Source of the DNA: Oscheius onirici
Lineage: Eukaryota > Nematoda > Chromadorea > Rhabditida > Rhabditidae
Length of the DNA: 64,000 nt
Reading direction: 5' to 3'
Assembly: GCA_932521025.1 (NCBI GenBank)
Contig: OW051469.1
Span: 3,980,398 to 4,044,397 of the forward strand
In this document: piece after piece, positions 10,790 through 22,290 of the stretch
How positions within the stretch are numbered: position 1 is the stretch's first letter
Layout of the letters: every line of letters starts with the position of its first letter
The notes under the pieces: generated by a model
Databases searched by the model: none
What the model saw: the letters and a program-made list of their open reading frames with translations, nothing else
What the model was told of the DNA's origin: nothing
Translations under genes and position numbers: made by a program

Positions 10790-12090
10790 ACAGAACGGCC
10801 AGATCAGTCAATCATTGCCAAGGGCAGGCCATAGTTTTGGTACAGGTCACAAAAGGCACGGGGATCAATGGTTCAGTCAATATTACCAGAATATTTGGAA
10901 TAATCTATAGGATAACGGTTACTAAATAAGACATCGTGGAGTAAAAGGAGCTGGGACACAAACTGAATGTTAGAGATCATCCGAAACATCGTACCCTTTC
11001 CTATACGTGTATATAGTTTTAAGACCAGATAGAAATTGCTCGGACTGGGAATAAAAATGAAGTTGGTCCAATCGACCTCAAATGTATAACAGTCAGAAAG
11101 CACTGGTAGCATTTCTTCTTCCATCACTTCCGAAAACCCAGTGAGTTTCGTAGCCATATACTTCCATTCTCCAGTCTTCCACTCCTCAAAGTACTTTTGC
11201 TTCAAAATACTGTAAAATATGTACTTCAATCAGTCCAGAAAGAAAGCTAATTTTTGACTTTTCTGTCAGGCGAATGTGCGGCACCGAGTTCAGCAGCTCA
11301 GATATAGGCATCTCATTGTTTCCGAAGTACGTTATTTTTTTGGGCTTCTAAAACAAAATATTGTTTCGAAAATAGTCTGAACATGGGTAGAGACAGATAG
11401 CAAAAAATTATCACCAAAGATTTCACAACCTTCCAATTTTCCGGAGTACGGTCCTCGAGCACGGAGTAATCATCAAACCTGCCAAACAGGATGCAGTCGG
11501 CTCCCATCATCCATGCTTTCGGATTCAGTAGGGCACTTTTGAAAAGACGTATTTCACGATACAGAAACGGTCATTTCATTTGCTCAAACAGCTCCCGATA
11601 TACGACTCCATCCCAATAGTCGACCATTGTGACATAAATGGCAGAATTGACGAAGAGTCCGCAATCGCGATCGAGATCCGTGCATCTTCGCGGCAAAAGG
11701 CTAAATCATTACCAACCTGAAAATCGAGAAAAGTTTTTCAGGTTTTTTGGTTACTCGCTTGTTCCTCTTGTCCATATGGGTAAATCAGTTGCCCTTCTCT
11801 AATCCTGACTCTAAACTTCGTCAGCCGTTCGGTGAGTAACTTGTTGGTCTCTTTACAAAGTCGCATGAAGCGAGTGAAAGCGCGTGAGTCCATCTGAATT
11901 TCGGGGTTTTGTCTCCAGAAAACTGACAAACTTTCGAGAAGATGGCCAAACGGTATCAAAAGCGGCTAGCTCCACTGGCTCAGGAAGAGGCTGGCTGCGG
12001 GACTTCATCCGTTTCTTGACAAGATCCACGAATGTTATTGGAAGTGACGCTCCAAGATTCGAACCAAATTCTGTAGAAAACCGAGTCTGA
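10790..12090 (-). pseudogene. Paralogue family, member B (in-frame stops)
   Basis: This has the same block order as member A: PLPEPVELAAFDT (about 12000), MDSRAFTRFMRLCKETNKLL then RLTKFRVRI (11893-11790), a middle exon with MMGADCILFGRFDDYS, and a last exon with EEWKTGEWKYMATKLTG, FIFIPSPSNFYLVL and YPIDYSKYSG. Two TGA codons interrupt conserved positions. One is at 11571-11573, where member A has Trp in MKWPF. The other is at 10873-10875, after which the conserved tail continues in frame (IDPRAFCDLYQNYG). It also lacks a clean donor after the first block. It is therefore most likely a decayed copy. Confidence 0.65.
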
Positions 12091-12989
12091 CCCCGAAAAC
12101 TTTGGCGAAATGATCGATCCTATGAAGGAATTCAGCGTCACTTAGCTAAAACACTTACTTTGCAAAAAAAAACTAAATATTTACCCTCAAATAGTAAACA
12201 GGACTGTCCGTATAGAAGTCTTCGGGGACTACTTCCATACCTAAAAAATTTAAATTTTAAAGTGTTAAATTTAATAAACTAAAAGGAAAAACACGTGATC
12301 ATTTCATCAGTTTACGAGGAATTGACTGGTTTGACCACGACTGAACAACAATAATGTACGTAACGTTGCCGCTTGGCACACGCTATGAAAAAAACGCAAA
12401 AAGGGAGTGTTCACGTTACGTATTTTTTAATTTACGCGGAATTACTTACTGCTGTGGACGCAGTACACAATTTTGTGTAAAAGTACGTGATGTGGTCGTC
12501 TGACAAGATGTATGCGAAAAGCATATCCTGTTGGCCACGCTTATTAAAATACAAATCTTAGTATTCAGAGGGCATCCAATGTTGCCATACAACAATAATT
12601 TTAGAAGAAAAAAAAACTGTTTATTACGTTGGTAGTCTTTGAGCAGATGTTGTTCTTGCTCATTATGCCAGAAAATACAACACGAAACCGGTGGAGCTAC
12701 ACTAATACGATAGGACCTGAATTACACAAAAGACTGCCTATGTCTCAAAGAAGAGGGAAACTACGCGTAATCGGTTCAAAGCCTGTATTCTGGGGGAGAG
12801 CTGCTTGTTAACCTTTCAGTAGGATGCCTATTTCGAGGGAAAAACTAGAGCACCGTCTGATAGAAAGAGTTTAGAAAAGGCGGGAGAATACTAAAGTAAA
12901 TGCAGAAGAAGACCGGCACGAAGTGGAGAGACACCGGTGGGGCGGAAAGCTTGAAAATGCTGTCTAGAGGTGGAGAAGAAATAAAAAAG
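12091..12989. other. Non-coding gap, 12.1-12.99 kb
   Basis: AT-rich DNA with several ACGTA/ACGTG strings (12290-12490) and no exon I can support. It separates the decayed family member B from the 3' end of the DNAJC14-like gene. Confidence 0.5.
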
Positions 12990-15900
12990 TTAACGGCGTT
13001 TTTGCCGACGGTTGGCAGCGCGGCGAGAACGGTCCTCGTCGCGGGGTTCCATCGGTCGGTAAGCCTGGGCTTTAGCTCGGATGTTCTTCGAATCGCTGTT
13101 AGTGGCTGAAAAAGATAAATCAGTAAAAATCACAGAACGTGAAGAAAGTATCTCTCCCTTTTAGTTTCTCTCTGATGTTAATAGTAGACATAAACGATAT
13201 GGCTACATGTTCGGACGAGGTCTCGAAAGATACATCCTGACTGTTTCAGCTACTGCTGTCAAATATAAGGAATCCAAATGGAGGATTCAAAAGGGAGCAA
13301 AAAAAGGCTTTCAAGTTTAAAATGACTCAGATTCCGATTTCAATCAGATCACGTATGCCCTTATGATCTCCTTCCAATACTACAGAAGAGACGTTAGCAA
13401 AACGTATCAATAATTATCCATAGATGGACCACGATAATCGAAAAGCATCAATTCTGTCAAGAAGCATTAATGGATAACTCTTGAAAAGATATGCAGATTG
13501 AATTTTGAGCACTCTCACTATGTTAATTCCGGTTAACAGGAAAGTTATTGGAACTTTGCGGCCACTGACTTTTCGATCTTTCCTAGTTTCATTTGAAAAT
13601 GTCTTACTTTTACGGTACGAAAACACAATTTAGCTCACCCCAGCTGTCGTCCAAAAAGTCCTGCAGGGCTTGAGTGTTTCGGTCTATGTGCATATTTCCG
13701 GGAGAGACGAGACGGTACTGTACTACATGTGCATTTGGTCTCATGTGTTTCAGGAAGCTTGTCTGACACTGAAAAAATGAGGTCCCTCTTTTCAATTAAT
13801 CCAAACTGACTTCACAGCTGGCCCACTCGGAAATGTCATAGATGACTCCATCCGAGCATGTGTAATAGAGGTAGGCCAGACCGATGAGGCGAGTCTCGCA
13901 CCACAGGTCGTTCTGAAACGTTAAATGAAAAAAAAATAGAAAAATATCCTACAGGTCTAGCGGGGTGCTTGATTCCACAGCGCTTGCAGTAACGAGCCTC
14001 GTTGACTTTGATCGGAGTCGGAATTCGGGCATGTCTTTTGCCACAGTCGCAGAGCATCGTGTGTCTAGATTCTTCGATTTTCATTCTCAGGGTGTCCCAA
14101 AAATCCAGAAGGTCGTTGTGCTGAAAATTGGAAATGTCCTGACTATAACTGTCAGCTGGTCAGAATGATCTGGATGTTTGACTGTCGAGTCTGTGGATTC
14201 TCAAATATCACCAGGTTTTGGAATTGTCTAGAATGTGGCAGGTCAGAATGACTTGACTGTCTAACTGTCGGGCCCGCTGCCACAACGTTGAGGCAACTGT
14301 CGAGTTTGTGACTCGACAACTCACCAGTGCATTCTTTCCAAAATTGTGATTGTTGTAGTCTTCGCGCATTTCAGCGCTCTGAATCAGAGCAAAAGCAGTT
14401 TCAATCAGATTTTCGGCCTCTTCCATTCCTTCCATCGGAGTCTTTTCCACATTCAGCAGGGTATGGAGGCGGGCGTGATGACGATGAATTTCCTCCTCGC
14501 TACAGTCGGATCGGAGTCCCAGAATGGCATAGGCGTCGATTCGACGAACTCGGAGCAGCCGTTCCAGGGCTTCTTCGGCTGAAAATTGGTCTTATCTCTT
14601 TCTCTTTCCCTGTCTCTCAGTCCCGGTCAACTCGATGAATTTAGTAAAACCCTCACTTGTTGTCGGCAAGACCATGTTTTCATCCAGTCCCCATACCGCG
14701 TCAGTCGGCTGCGAGAGGAACATTTGTCGCAGGCTCAGCTGACGGCACGTGTAGAAGACGGATCTGAGTATATATCTCACAGCTTCCTGGTCTGCAAAAC
14801 TCACAAAACACAGCCGAGAAAGTATTGACCGATCCCATGAATAAAGTCCGCAAAACATTCGTAGACGCTCTGCATCGCGAAGAGAAAAAGTTCCCCGGAG
14901 CGACTACAAACATCGACGACCAGTACCATAAGCCATTTCAGGGAATCTTGAACGCTTTCGACGAAAACGCAGATGTAGTTCCCTAAAAAAATTTTCAAAA
15001 AAAGCGATCAGAAATCTTACAAATAAAACGAAGAATCCAGCTGTCAGACTCATTTCTCTTCCTGGGAGCACGCTTCTTTGCAGACGGTGGCTGGCTGGAT
15101 TTCTTTCTTTCCGGAATCACGTTCTTTTTGGCTCGAGGCGGCGAATGATCAGGATCGTCGATTTTCTCGATCTTCTCAGCTGAAAACACTTTTTATTCAT
15201 TGACCAGGCGCAAGTTTAGCCTACGAGGAACTGGACATTGCAAAACTTCAAAACGAATAGACAAATCAAGTGCCAACCTTTAGCAGCAAAGACAACATCA
15301 TCCGAATCCACACTGTCGGTCTTGACAATTTTTGGCGAGTTGAGCTTCTCAAGAACCTGATATCTTGTTGGCAGATCCATCTTCGGCTTCTGGAGTTCTT
15401 TCATAGGAGCTGGAGCCGACGAATCGCTCATGGCTCTCTTCTCCTTGGCTCCCTTCTTCCGCGAGATCTTTTGGAACTCCTGGTCCGTCTTCTGTTTGAT
15501 ATCTTCTGAAACTTTTTATTGTTAAAATTGAATATAGAACGACATACTGTCATTTTTTTGAGCTTCAGTCTCGGCCGGGATCGATTCGGTACTTCTAGCC
15601 GGTTCCAACTTGGTCTCCAGGTCTCCAGATGGTGTTGCCTTGCGAATCTAAAGTTTTCAATTCACTCCGTCTCTTAATCTCTCTGTCTCTCTTTCTGACG
15701 TAAAACCTACGATTTGAGTCGGACTGTGACCATTGGAGTGAACCTCCTTTCTCGCAGCCACATCCCTGTAACTGAACGGCATCTTATGAACAACCGGAGC
15801 CGAATGAGGCGTCAGATGTTGCGGTCTCTTGATTTCTACAAATTTCACGCTAAAAATACAAGCAAAAATGAAAGTACCAGGAGAAGCAGCCTTCCTAACG

Positions 15901-17324
15901 ACGCTGGCAAACGGCGCCGGCGGAGCATCGGTGTAGTGAAGACTGTCCGGACTTCCATAATGGTGCTTGTTGATCTGAAAACACTCTTAGTTTCAATTTG
16001 TGGTCTCGTAACCCCTACGAGCTGACAAAAACATTCCCAGGTGGCTCAGCTCGAAAAGTGTAACAATCGAAGGGCAGCGGAGGATGAGTATGGGGAACAA
16101 CTGATCCCCAGCATATGATAACAGTCTCAGATCTTTTGTAAGTTGCTCTCTACGATTTTGAGAATTTGAGATTGTTTCAGTAAATAAAATCTGTTAATCA
16201 TGAAGGGTTCTGAAGCAGTCGTTTGAAGACTAGTTTGGAGATTTTTCTGCTACGAGATGGGGTTGAATTTTCAGCCAACCTGATCATTTCTCATGATATT
16301 TGGTTGTAATTTGCTTGACAGAGTATCCAACGTTCCCACGATAAGACATTTTGTGTGACGGAGCAAATTAGAGAGATGCTACAGCTTCCTCAGTCAGGCA
16401 GAGCGCAGAACTGACGGAAATCTTTTTTTTTTCAATTCGTAACTGGACCTAATTTAGACCAGAAATTGCCCAAAATTTCCCACTCTCTGATTATGAAGGT
16501 TCTTCTTACAATTAGTGTTCCCGGAATACTTCCAGGCGAAATGTGAAAAAACCGAATATTTTCCTTCAAGAAAGAATAAGAAAAAGTCTTACCACTTGAA
16601 GAACGTGAGTATGTTGATGGGTGTGTTGATGGTGATGAATCTCAGTCGGCTTCTGAAACGCCTAACTTTCCAAAAGCATTAAGAAAACTCTCACCTGTTG
16701 CGAACTACTGGCACCGAAACCGGCTCCAGTAAAGTTGAGAAGCGAGTCCCAAGTCGACGGCTCCTTCAGTCCAAGCAGGTCGTTGAAGTGAACACTGGCC
16801 TCTGCCGCTTGCTCAGTCTGACTCCATGGCGATGGTAAGGGAGAGTTCTTCTGTAATATCTGAAGTTAAAGAAAGGATGAAAAATTTTTACGTTTGGAGT
16901 GTACGGAGGCGGCGGTTCGGGCCAAAAGCGACTAGGACCATCGTTGGAGGCTTGGATTGGTCCAACACTGTTGATTACAGATGTTGCAGGAATGGTCGTG
17001 TCGGTGAAAACTGAAGTACTTCATTTTGTTTATTGTTAACTGATTCCATCCCGATACTCTGATCGACTAATTTTTTTCTCTTCAAAAATTGTGCTGAATC
17101 ATGTTCTTTGAAAAAGGTCACTCTGACATAAGAATGCTATTTTGGTGCTCCCCGTAAACAAATTCAAGAGTGTCTTTTTAAAAATTGTCAACTTCTTAAA
17201 ATATAAAGATAAAGAAAAACTAACCTCTTGGTGGCGGCGAAGCACTGAAACTCGTCTCATCGTCCAATAAATTTCCTAAGAAATGTTTTTCTGGATCTTC
17301 TACAGAGTTTGACCACGACGTCAT
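12990..17324 (-). CDS. DNAJC14-like membrane protein with degenerate J domain
   Basis: About a dozen exons, ATG at 17324 (MTSWSNSVEDP) and TAA at 12990. Clear exons: 17225-17324, 16892-17010, 14657-14791, 14335-14578, 13963-14120, 13811-13912, 13639-13768 and 12990-13105. In order: a Pro/Ser/His-rich N-terminus, a Lys/Arg-rich segment (RKKSSQPPSAKKRAPRKR), hydrophobic segments (LKWLMVLVVDV), a J-like domain (DAYAILGLRSDCSEEEIHRH ... AFALIQSAEMREDYN), and a Cys-rich block with CDCGKRH, RYCKRCGIKHPARP and DLWCETRLIGLAYLYYTCSD, then GVIYDISEWAS. A basic tail follows. The J domain followed by the Cys block is the layout of DNAJC14 (DRIP78), an ER-membrane co-chaperone. HPD is missing: HHARLHTLLNVEKTP occupies that loop. 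Hsp70 stimulation is therefore doubtful. Confidence 0.75.
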
Positions 17325-17711
17325 GTCATAGCTGAAACTTGTTTTTATTTGAAGCTTTATGTGGAAAAACAAGCAAAGAGGATAGCGAAAGCTTAAAAAC
17401 GTGGGAAAGTTCCCACACCGAGTGGAGCCGAATGTAGTCGGCCTCGTGTTACGTGGTCGTAAATTGGCGTGAACCCAGAAACAGAAAGATAGAAACTATT
17501 AGAAATGTGGAGAAAAAATAGTTAATTACTGAATTTTTTTGTCACAAAAGTCTTGAAAAACGTTTAAAAGATACTATTTTTAAATACCAACTCATCGCAT
17601 TACTTTTGCAAGGCCTCAATGGTACAGACGTGTCTCAATTTATTTTCTTTAGTATGAAACTCTCACAAATGGAGCACTTCGAACTTTCAGATAAAGTGCA
17701 AGTACAATGTG

Positions 17712-18277
17712 GGAGGGCATTGGGAAAATGATCGCCTTCAGGGGATAACACGTGATTTTGAGAAGATTTAAAGATTTCTGTTCAATCCCTGAACTGTGCT
17801 TCTGGTTCGAGAAAAACGTTCCAGCTTAGAATGTAAGCTTGGAACGTATTCAAGTAAGTATTTTCCCATATAAGTCTATTGGAATTCTGTAACTTTTTTG
17901 GAGGGCATTGGGAAAATGATCGCCTTCAGGGGATAACACGTGATTTTGAGAAGATTTAAAGATTTCTGTTCAATCCCTGAACTGTGCTTCTGGTTCGAGA
18001 AAAACGTTCCAGCTTAGAATGTAAGCTTGGAACGTATTCAAGTAAGTATTTTCCCATATAAGTCTATTGGAATTCTGTAACTTTTTTGGAGGGCATTGGG
18101 AAAATGATCGCCTTCAGGGGATAACACGTGATTTTGAGAAGATTTAAAGATTTCTGTTCAATCCCTGAACTGTGCTTCTGGTTCGAGAAAAACGTTCCAG
18201 CTTAGAATGTAAGCTTGGAACGTATTCAAGTAAGTATTTTCCCATATAAGTCTATTGGAATTCTGTAACTTTTTTGG
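17712..18277. repeat. 188-bp tandem repeat, three copies
   Basis: Copies begin at 17712, 17900 and 18088 (GGAGGGCATTGGGAAAATG) and run on to 18277. By eye they are identical over the whole 188-bp unit. Each unit has an inverted repeat (ACGTTCCAGCTT, 7-nt loop, AAGCTTGGAACGT) and an ACACGTGA E-box-like string. They lie 390 bp upstream of the DNAJC14-like start codon. Identity implies recent expansion or a collapsed/expanded assembly. Confidence 0.95.
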
Positions 18278-19137
18278 GTTATTTGGCAGTAAGTTTAGCT
18301 AAAGAAAAGACTAAACGATTGACCAAAATGGCAGATTCTGCATGAAAAAGAAGATCGGTTTGCTCTGAGAGAGGAACAAGACTCGGGGGTTTGGTTGAGG
18401 AAGGCACAACGTCGGGGCCGGGCACTTTCTTTGTTCGCCAGCTGCTGCGGGTCTCCCCCGGCACCCTCCTTCGCTCGGCCTGCTCTCTCCCTTGCACAAA
18501 GCTCTCACCCTCTCTGCCGTCTCTCTGCACACTATCCGTCAAACGGGGCCTCTTCCAGAGAGAGAAGAGCATTTGCGCGCCAATTTAAAACCCGGCAAAC
18601 CCTCTCTGAAGAGATGGAAAAAGAGAGAAATGAGACGAGGAAGGACACGTGTAGAGACAACCATATCGGGCAGGTTCGATCTCCCGCACAGAGTGGCCAC
18701 TTTTGGCGGGAAAAGTTAGGCACGGCGGGAGACTGTCTGGACGAGGTCGTGGGAAAATGGCCTGGGTCTTTGCAGATTAATTAATGAGGGACAGTAGTCT
18801 AGACCAATGGAGTCTCGGGAATGTTCTCAGGATAAACGGAAAGAGCAAGTAAGAGTTTGTACTTTATACAAAAAAGGGAGAATAAAGGTTAACATCAGGA
18901 AATGATTCCTTTAGGCGTTTTGACAAAATTAAATTTTGCCTTCTTCATTTCGTCCATCATTCGTTTCTTTTGGGCCATTAATCCTGGCTACTGACGCTGT
19001 CATTATACCTCCCAGTCTGTCTCCCTTCCGTGTTATTTCGCCTAGTCGTAAAATTTGCATACACAAATCACTTGAAGTGAAACATCTCTATTCTCTGTTA
19101 ACAGTAATGAGAGGATGGCGTTTGTATGTGGCTTCAG
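18278..19137. other. Non-coding gap with an E2F-like palindrome
   Basis: GC-rich stretch at 18370-18560 followed by AT-rich DNA. Several overlapping frames are open on both strands but none has splice structure or a family match. It contains TTTTGGCGGGAAAA at 18701. Confidence 0.45.
18701..18714 (+). promoter_or_regulatory. E2F/DP-like site
   Basis: TTTTGGCGGGAAAA matches the E2F consensus including both flanks. The gene it might serve is not clear: the nearest are the DNAJC14-like gene (- strand, start 17324) and the CUB exons (+, from 19138). Confidence 0.3.
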
Positions 19138-19621
19138 GGCTGTAACAAGAATGGCAGAAGCTGTGACGAGGTCTCAATGCGGAGTACCATAAAATTATAC
19201 CCACCGGCTAAGGTATGCCGAGTTGGAAAGAGATTAGCAAGTAAAGACAAAGATAGATTATACTAAATTTAGATCACCTCATTGAACTATCCGGAAAACT
19301 ATGGCTCGAATCAAAACTGTGCGTACTTTCTTGCTGGAGGACCATGTAAGCTCACATTCGAGCATTTCAAAACGGAAAAGAGTTACGACTACCTAGCCAT
19401 TTATGAAATTAAGACTCTTAACTTAAGAGTACGATTATGCATTCTCAATCGTTCGTTTCTGTCACTTAAACAAACCCTCAGGATTGACGGAAAACTGGAG
19501 TGTCCTTATAGTACAATAATCAGTTCTACTTTCTATCAATTCTAATTCTACCGATTTCTTTCTGACTGATGGCAGTATCAAGTACAAGGGATTTTCAGCA
19601 ACGATTACTAAACTATCTTAA
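19138..19621 (+). CDS. CUB-domain C-terminus (fragment or 3' end of a gene)
   Basis: Three exons join in phase: 19138-19212, 19273-19438 and 19524-19621 (TAA). They read GCNKNGRSCDEVSM, then ITSLNYPENYGSNQNCAYFL ... CKLTFEHFKTEKSYDYLAIY, then LLSINSNSTDFFLTDGS and IKYKGFSATIT. This is a CUB domain: SLNYPENY start, the Cys pair, the YDYLAIY strand and the KGFSA end. CUB domains occur in secreted nematode proteins such as C-type lectins and astacin proteases. No 5' exon with a signal peptide was found upstream to 18.3 kb, so it is either a truncated copy or the rest lies in small exons I could not see. Confidence 0.6.
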
Positions 19622-20579
19622 AGTATCTTTAAGAACTGTGCGGATATGAAAATACAGTTGAATAGGGACTCGGATAAGAACAGTTAAAAATGGGTGCGTA
19701 GTCAAAAGAGCATAGAGTACCCTCGCGTCAGTCTCCCTCCCCGTACCTGATAAGAAAACGCGATAAAAAACTGGAGAACGATGAAAACTTCTAATAGTCG
19801 GTGACAAAAATACCTACTGTTTTCCTATCGGAAGAGTTGAAACGGAGAGGGAGGATCAATTAATCCGCGCGTTCGGAACAATGTTCAAAAAGTCGCGATC
19901 GTTCAGCAGGTAAACAGAACGTGCTGCTCCTACTGCAGTCTTAGGACTTGGTAAACAGTTTCCCTCTACCCTCTTGGACCAAACCAGTTAACTGTTCGGG
20001 TCTGTACAGTAGAAAGAAGAAACTTGGAGCTGATCTTATGAGACAGAGGGAAAGGAAGAGAGCTGTACGATTCCAGAAGTGTTTAGGGGAAAGAGAGAGG
20101 TGGAGACACATGTGACACATCTGGCCCCGTCTTTTGCGCGACTGTCGAAATCCGTGTTCTGCAAGAAAACAGTGACGTAAGCATGGGAACGGAAAAAATA
20201 CCGTAGACAGAACTGTACGAAGTCCGGGTTCGTTTGAGTGATAATCTTCTAACATTACTACCATTCCAATCCATCTGTTTATGACATGATAGAGAGTATC
20301 GGGATCAGGTCAATCCAGCTGTTTTTGGGCCAAACATCAATAACGCAGTTCTACCAGAGGTCAGAGAAGCAAATTCTCGCCCGTAATGTCTCGACACGCT
20401 TCTCGAACGACCTAATTACCTTTCCAACAAATCTTTGGAATATTGTTATATGAGATCCAGAGCCTCTCCTGAGACTCTATGAACAACTTTTGGAGAACCC
20501 TCGATAAATTTCGTGAGTTTATATTGAGAGCTGTAAGTTTTGTGTATTCTCTCAAAAACATCAAAACTTTTTGTTTTTG
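19622..20579. other. Non-coding gap, 19.6-20.6 kb
   Basis: No exon supported. Frames open on the minus strand here lack splice structure. Confidence 0.4.
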
Positions 20580-20878
20580 TTTTTCTCGCCTCACTACACT
20601 TCTCTACCAGGCCAGCGTATTTTTCCTTGCTCACATTAGATTTGCTAACGGTAGCGCCACCTATTTGCACGCATTTTGTTTCGGAAAAGAGACTGCAAAA
20701 GCGACAGCTAGCTCGTGAACCCGCCACTTTCTAGCAGCCATTTTTCAAAATGGTGTCATGCTCGGTCTTCCCGGTTCTGAGGGCACTCCTTGAACCCACA
20801 GCGGTGTTTGGTATAGTTCTTGGAAACCCTCGGGATCACTAGGGAAAATTGATAGTGCTCTGCTCCAGCGCCAAAATG
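20580..20878 (+). repeat. Inverted repeat, left arm (~300 bp)
   Basis: It matches the reverse complement of 21990-22290. Shared landmarks in order are CTACCAGG, CAGCGTATTTTTC, GTAGCGCCAC, GGAAAAGAGACTGCAAAA, GACAGCTAGCTCGTGAA, AATGGTGTCATGCTCGG and GATAGTGCTCTGCTC, at roughly 80% identity by eye. Read on the - strand this arm has an open frame with a CRFC pair followed by KYAGLVEKC (about 20715-20590). Confidence 0.85.
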
Positions 20879-22012
20879 TTCAATTGATAGACAAGTGACA
20901 GAAGGCGAATGCTATGGACACGTAGATGCGAGCGCATGTGACTATTGTTTTGAGAGAGACTGTGCATGTTGGCGATGCGTGCTATTGCCTGTGGTCCGAA
21001 GCGTGTGGTTAGAGAAAAGCTGGGAAAGGCACGGTCATTCGGAAGTCTAAACGATTTCACCTGTAGAGTCTGCAAAGCTCTGAACAGAGTTGGACCATTG
21101 TTGCGTCGGAAACTCGCTGATGTGATTTGAATGCAAGAAACTGATCTAGAAGAGCATCGCTATTCTACTTATGAGCCTCCGTGGAGAACCCTGTCTGTGT
21201 CCAGACGATGCAATAATCATCAAGGTCAGTCTCTTTCCGATGTCGAAGCTTCAAACGTGAAACCCCTGTATGCTTCCCCTTGCGTGTTTTTGTTTAGAAC
21301 TGTTTTCCTGTATCTCATTAGCCGTAGTTCAAAGTGGTACCGTGTTACCCGAGGATGTAAAGATAACGCTACCGCTTACCTCAACATTTTTCTTCGCAAC
21401 CTCCCTAATCGTACTGCTGTGTTCCTCCGAAGAAAAACGACACTCTCCTTGCTGCATTCTCGTTGACCCTCTCCGCAATTCAATATGGCACTTTCTGCTT
21501 CCTCAGAGCTTCAAAATCCACGATTGGGTCAAATCAGCGAGTCTCCCGTTACAGCCTCGACTTCGGATTCGAACGCAACAGTGTCATCGAATAAAATGCA
21601 ATGTCAGCCACAGTACATCACAGTTACAACATCACTTACAGCATATCGCAGTTTCTTGTCTTCGAATTTTTACTTTCGACCGTGTGTGATGGCCTAAAAT
21701 CTGGGTAAATCGGTGATTCTCTGACTGGCAGTAGGAGATACACTGACCTGCTAGAACTAATAATCGCGAGCAGCTTCTCCACATCCCCTTAAATCGCGGC
21801 AGCATTTTTCGAGAGCCTCCAAAGCCTTCATTCCTCGGCGTATTCAAACAGTCTTCATCACAACAGCACCTCATTTCATTCGCGAGCTTCCCTTGAGCAC
21901 TCTCACATTCTCCACAAGTCTCGAAGCTTCTGAAATTTATTGAAAGCAAGTTCTTTTGAAGTAGATCTACCACTGAAACAAAAAAAATAATTTTAGCGCT
22001 AGAGCAGAGCAC
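20831..22012 (-). pseudogene. Decayed gene between inverted-repeat arms
   Basis: A - strand exon after a tgtttcag acceptor (about 21972) reads VDLLQKNLLSINFRSFETCG and goes on through a Cys-rich stretch (ECESAQGKLANEMRCCCDED). A second open block at 21075-20840 contains NNSHMRSHLRVHS, which resembles the helix end of a C2H2 finger but without its Cys pair. The pieces cannot be joined confidently. Family unknown; possibly a zinc-finger gene remnant. Confidence 0.3.
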
Positions 22013-22290
22013 TATCAGTCTTCCCTAATGGTCCGAAGGTTTCCAAGAATTGTACCAAAAACCGCTGTGGATTCAAGGAGTGCCCTCGGAACCGGGAAGA
22101 CCGAGCATGACACCATTCCGAAAAATGGTTGCTAGCAAGAAGTGGATTCACGAGCTAGCTGTCATTTTTGCAGTCTCTTTTCCATTATAAAACGCAGAAA
22201 AATCGTGGCGCTACTGTTCGCAATGTCAGACTGTCAGTGTCTACTGCGAACGAAGAAAAATACGCTGACCTGGTAGAAACGAAGGAGGCG
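21990..22290 (-). repeat. Inverted repeat, right arm (~300 bp)
   Basis: Reverse-complement partner of 20580-20878. On the + strand it encodes the equivalent of the CRFC block as RASCHFCSLFS, but the frame diverges soon after and meets TAG, so this arm looks more decayed. Arms are separated by 1.1 kb, too long for a simple foldback element and without obvious target duplications. Confidence 0.85.

Noticed and set aside
18279-18784. Several overlapping frames on both strands
   Set aside because: They arise from the GC-rich stretch; no splice structure or recognisable domain.
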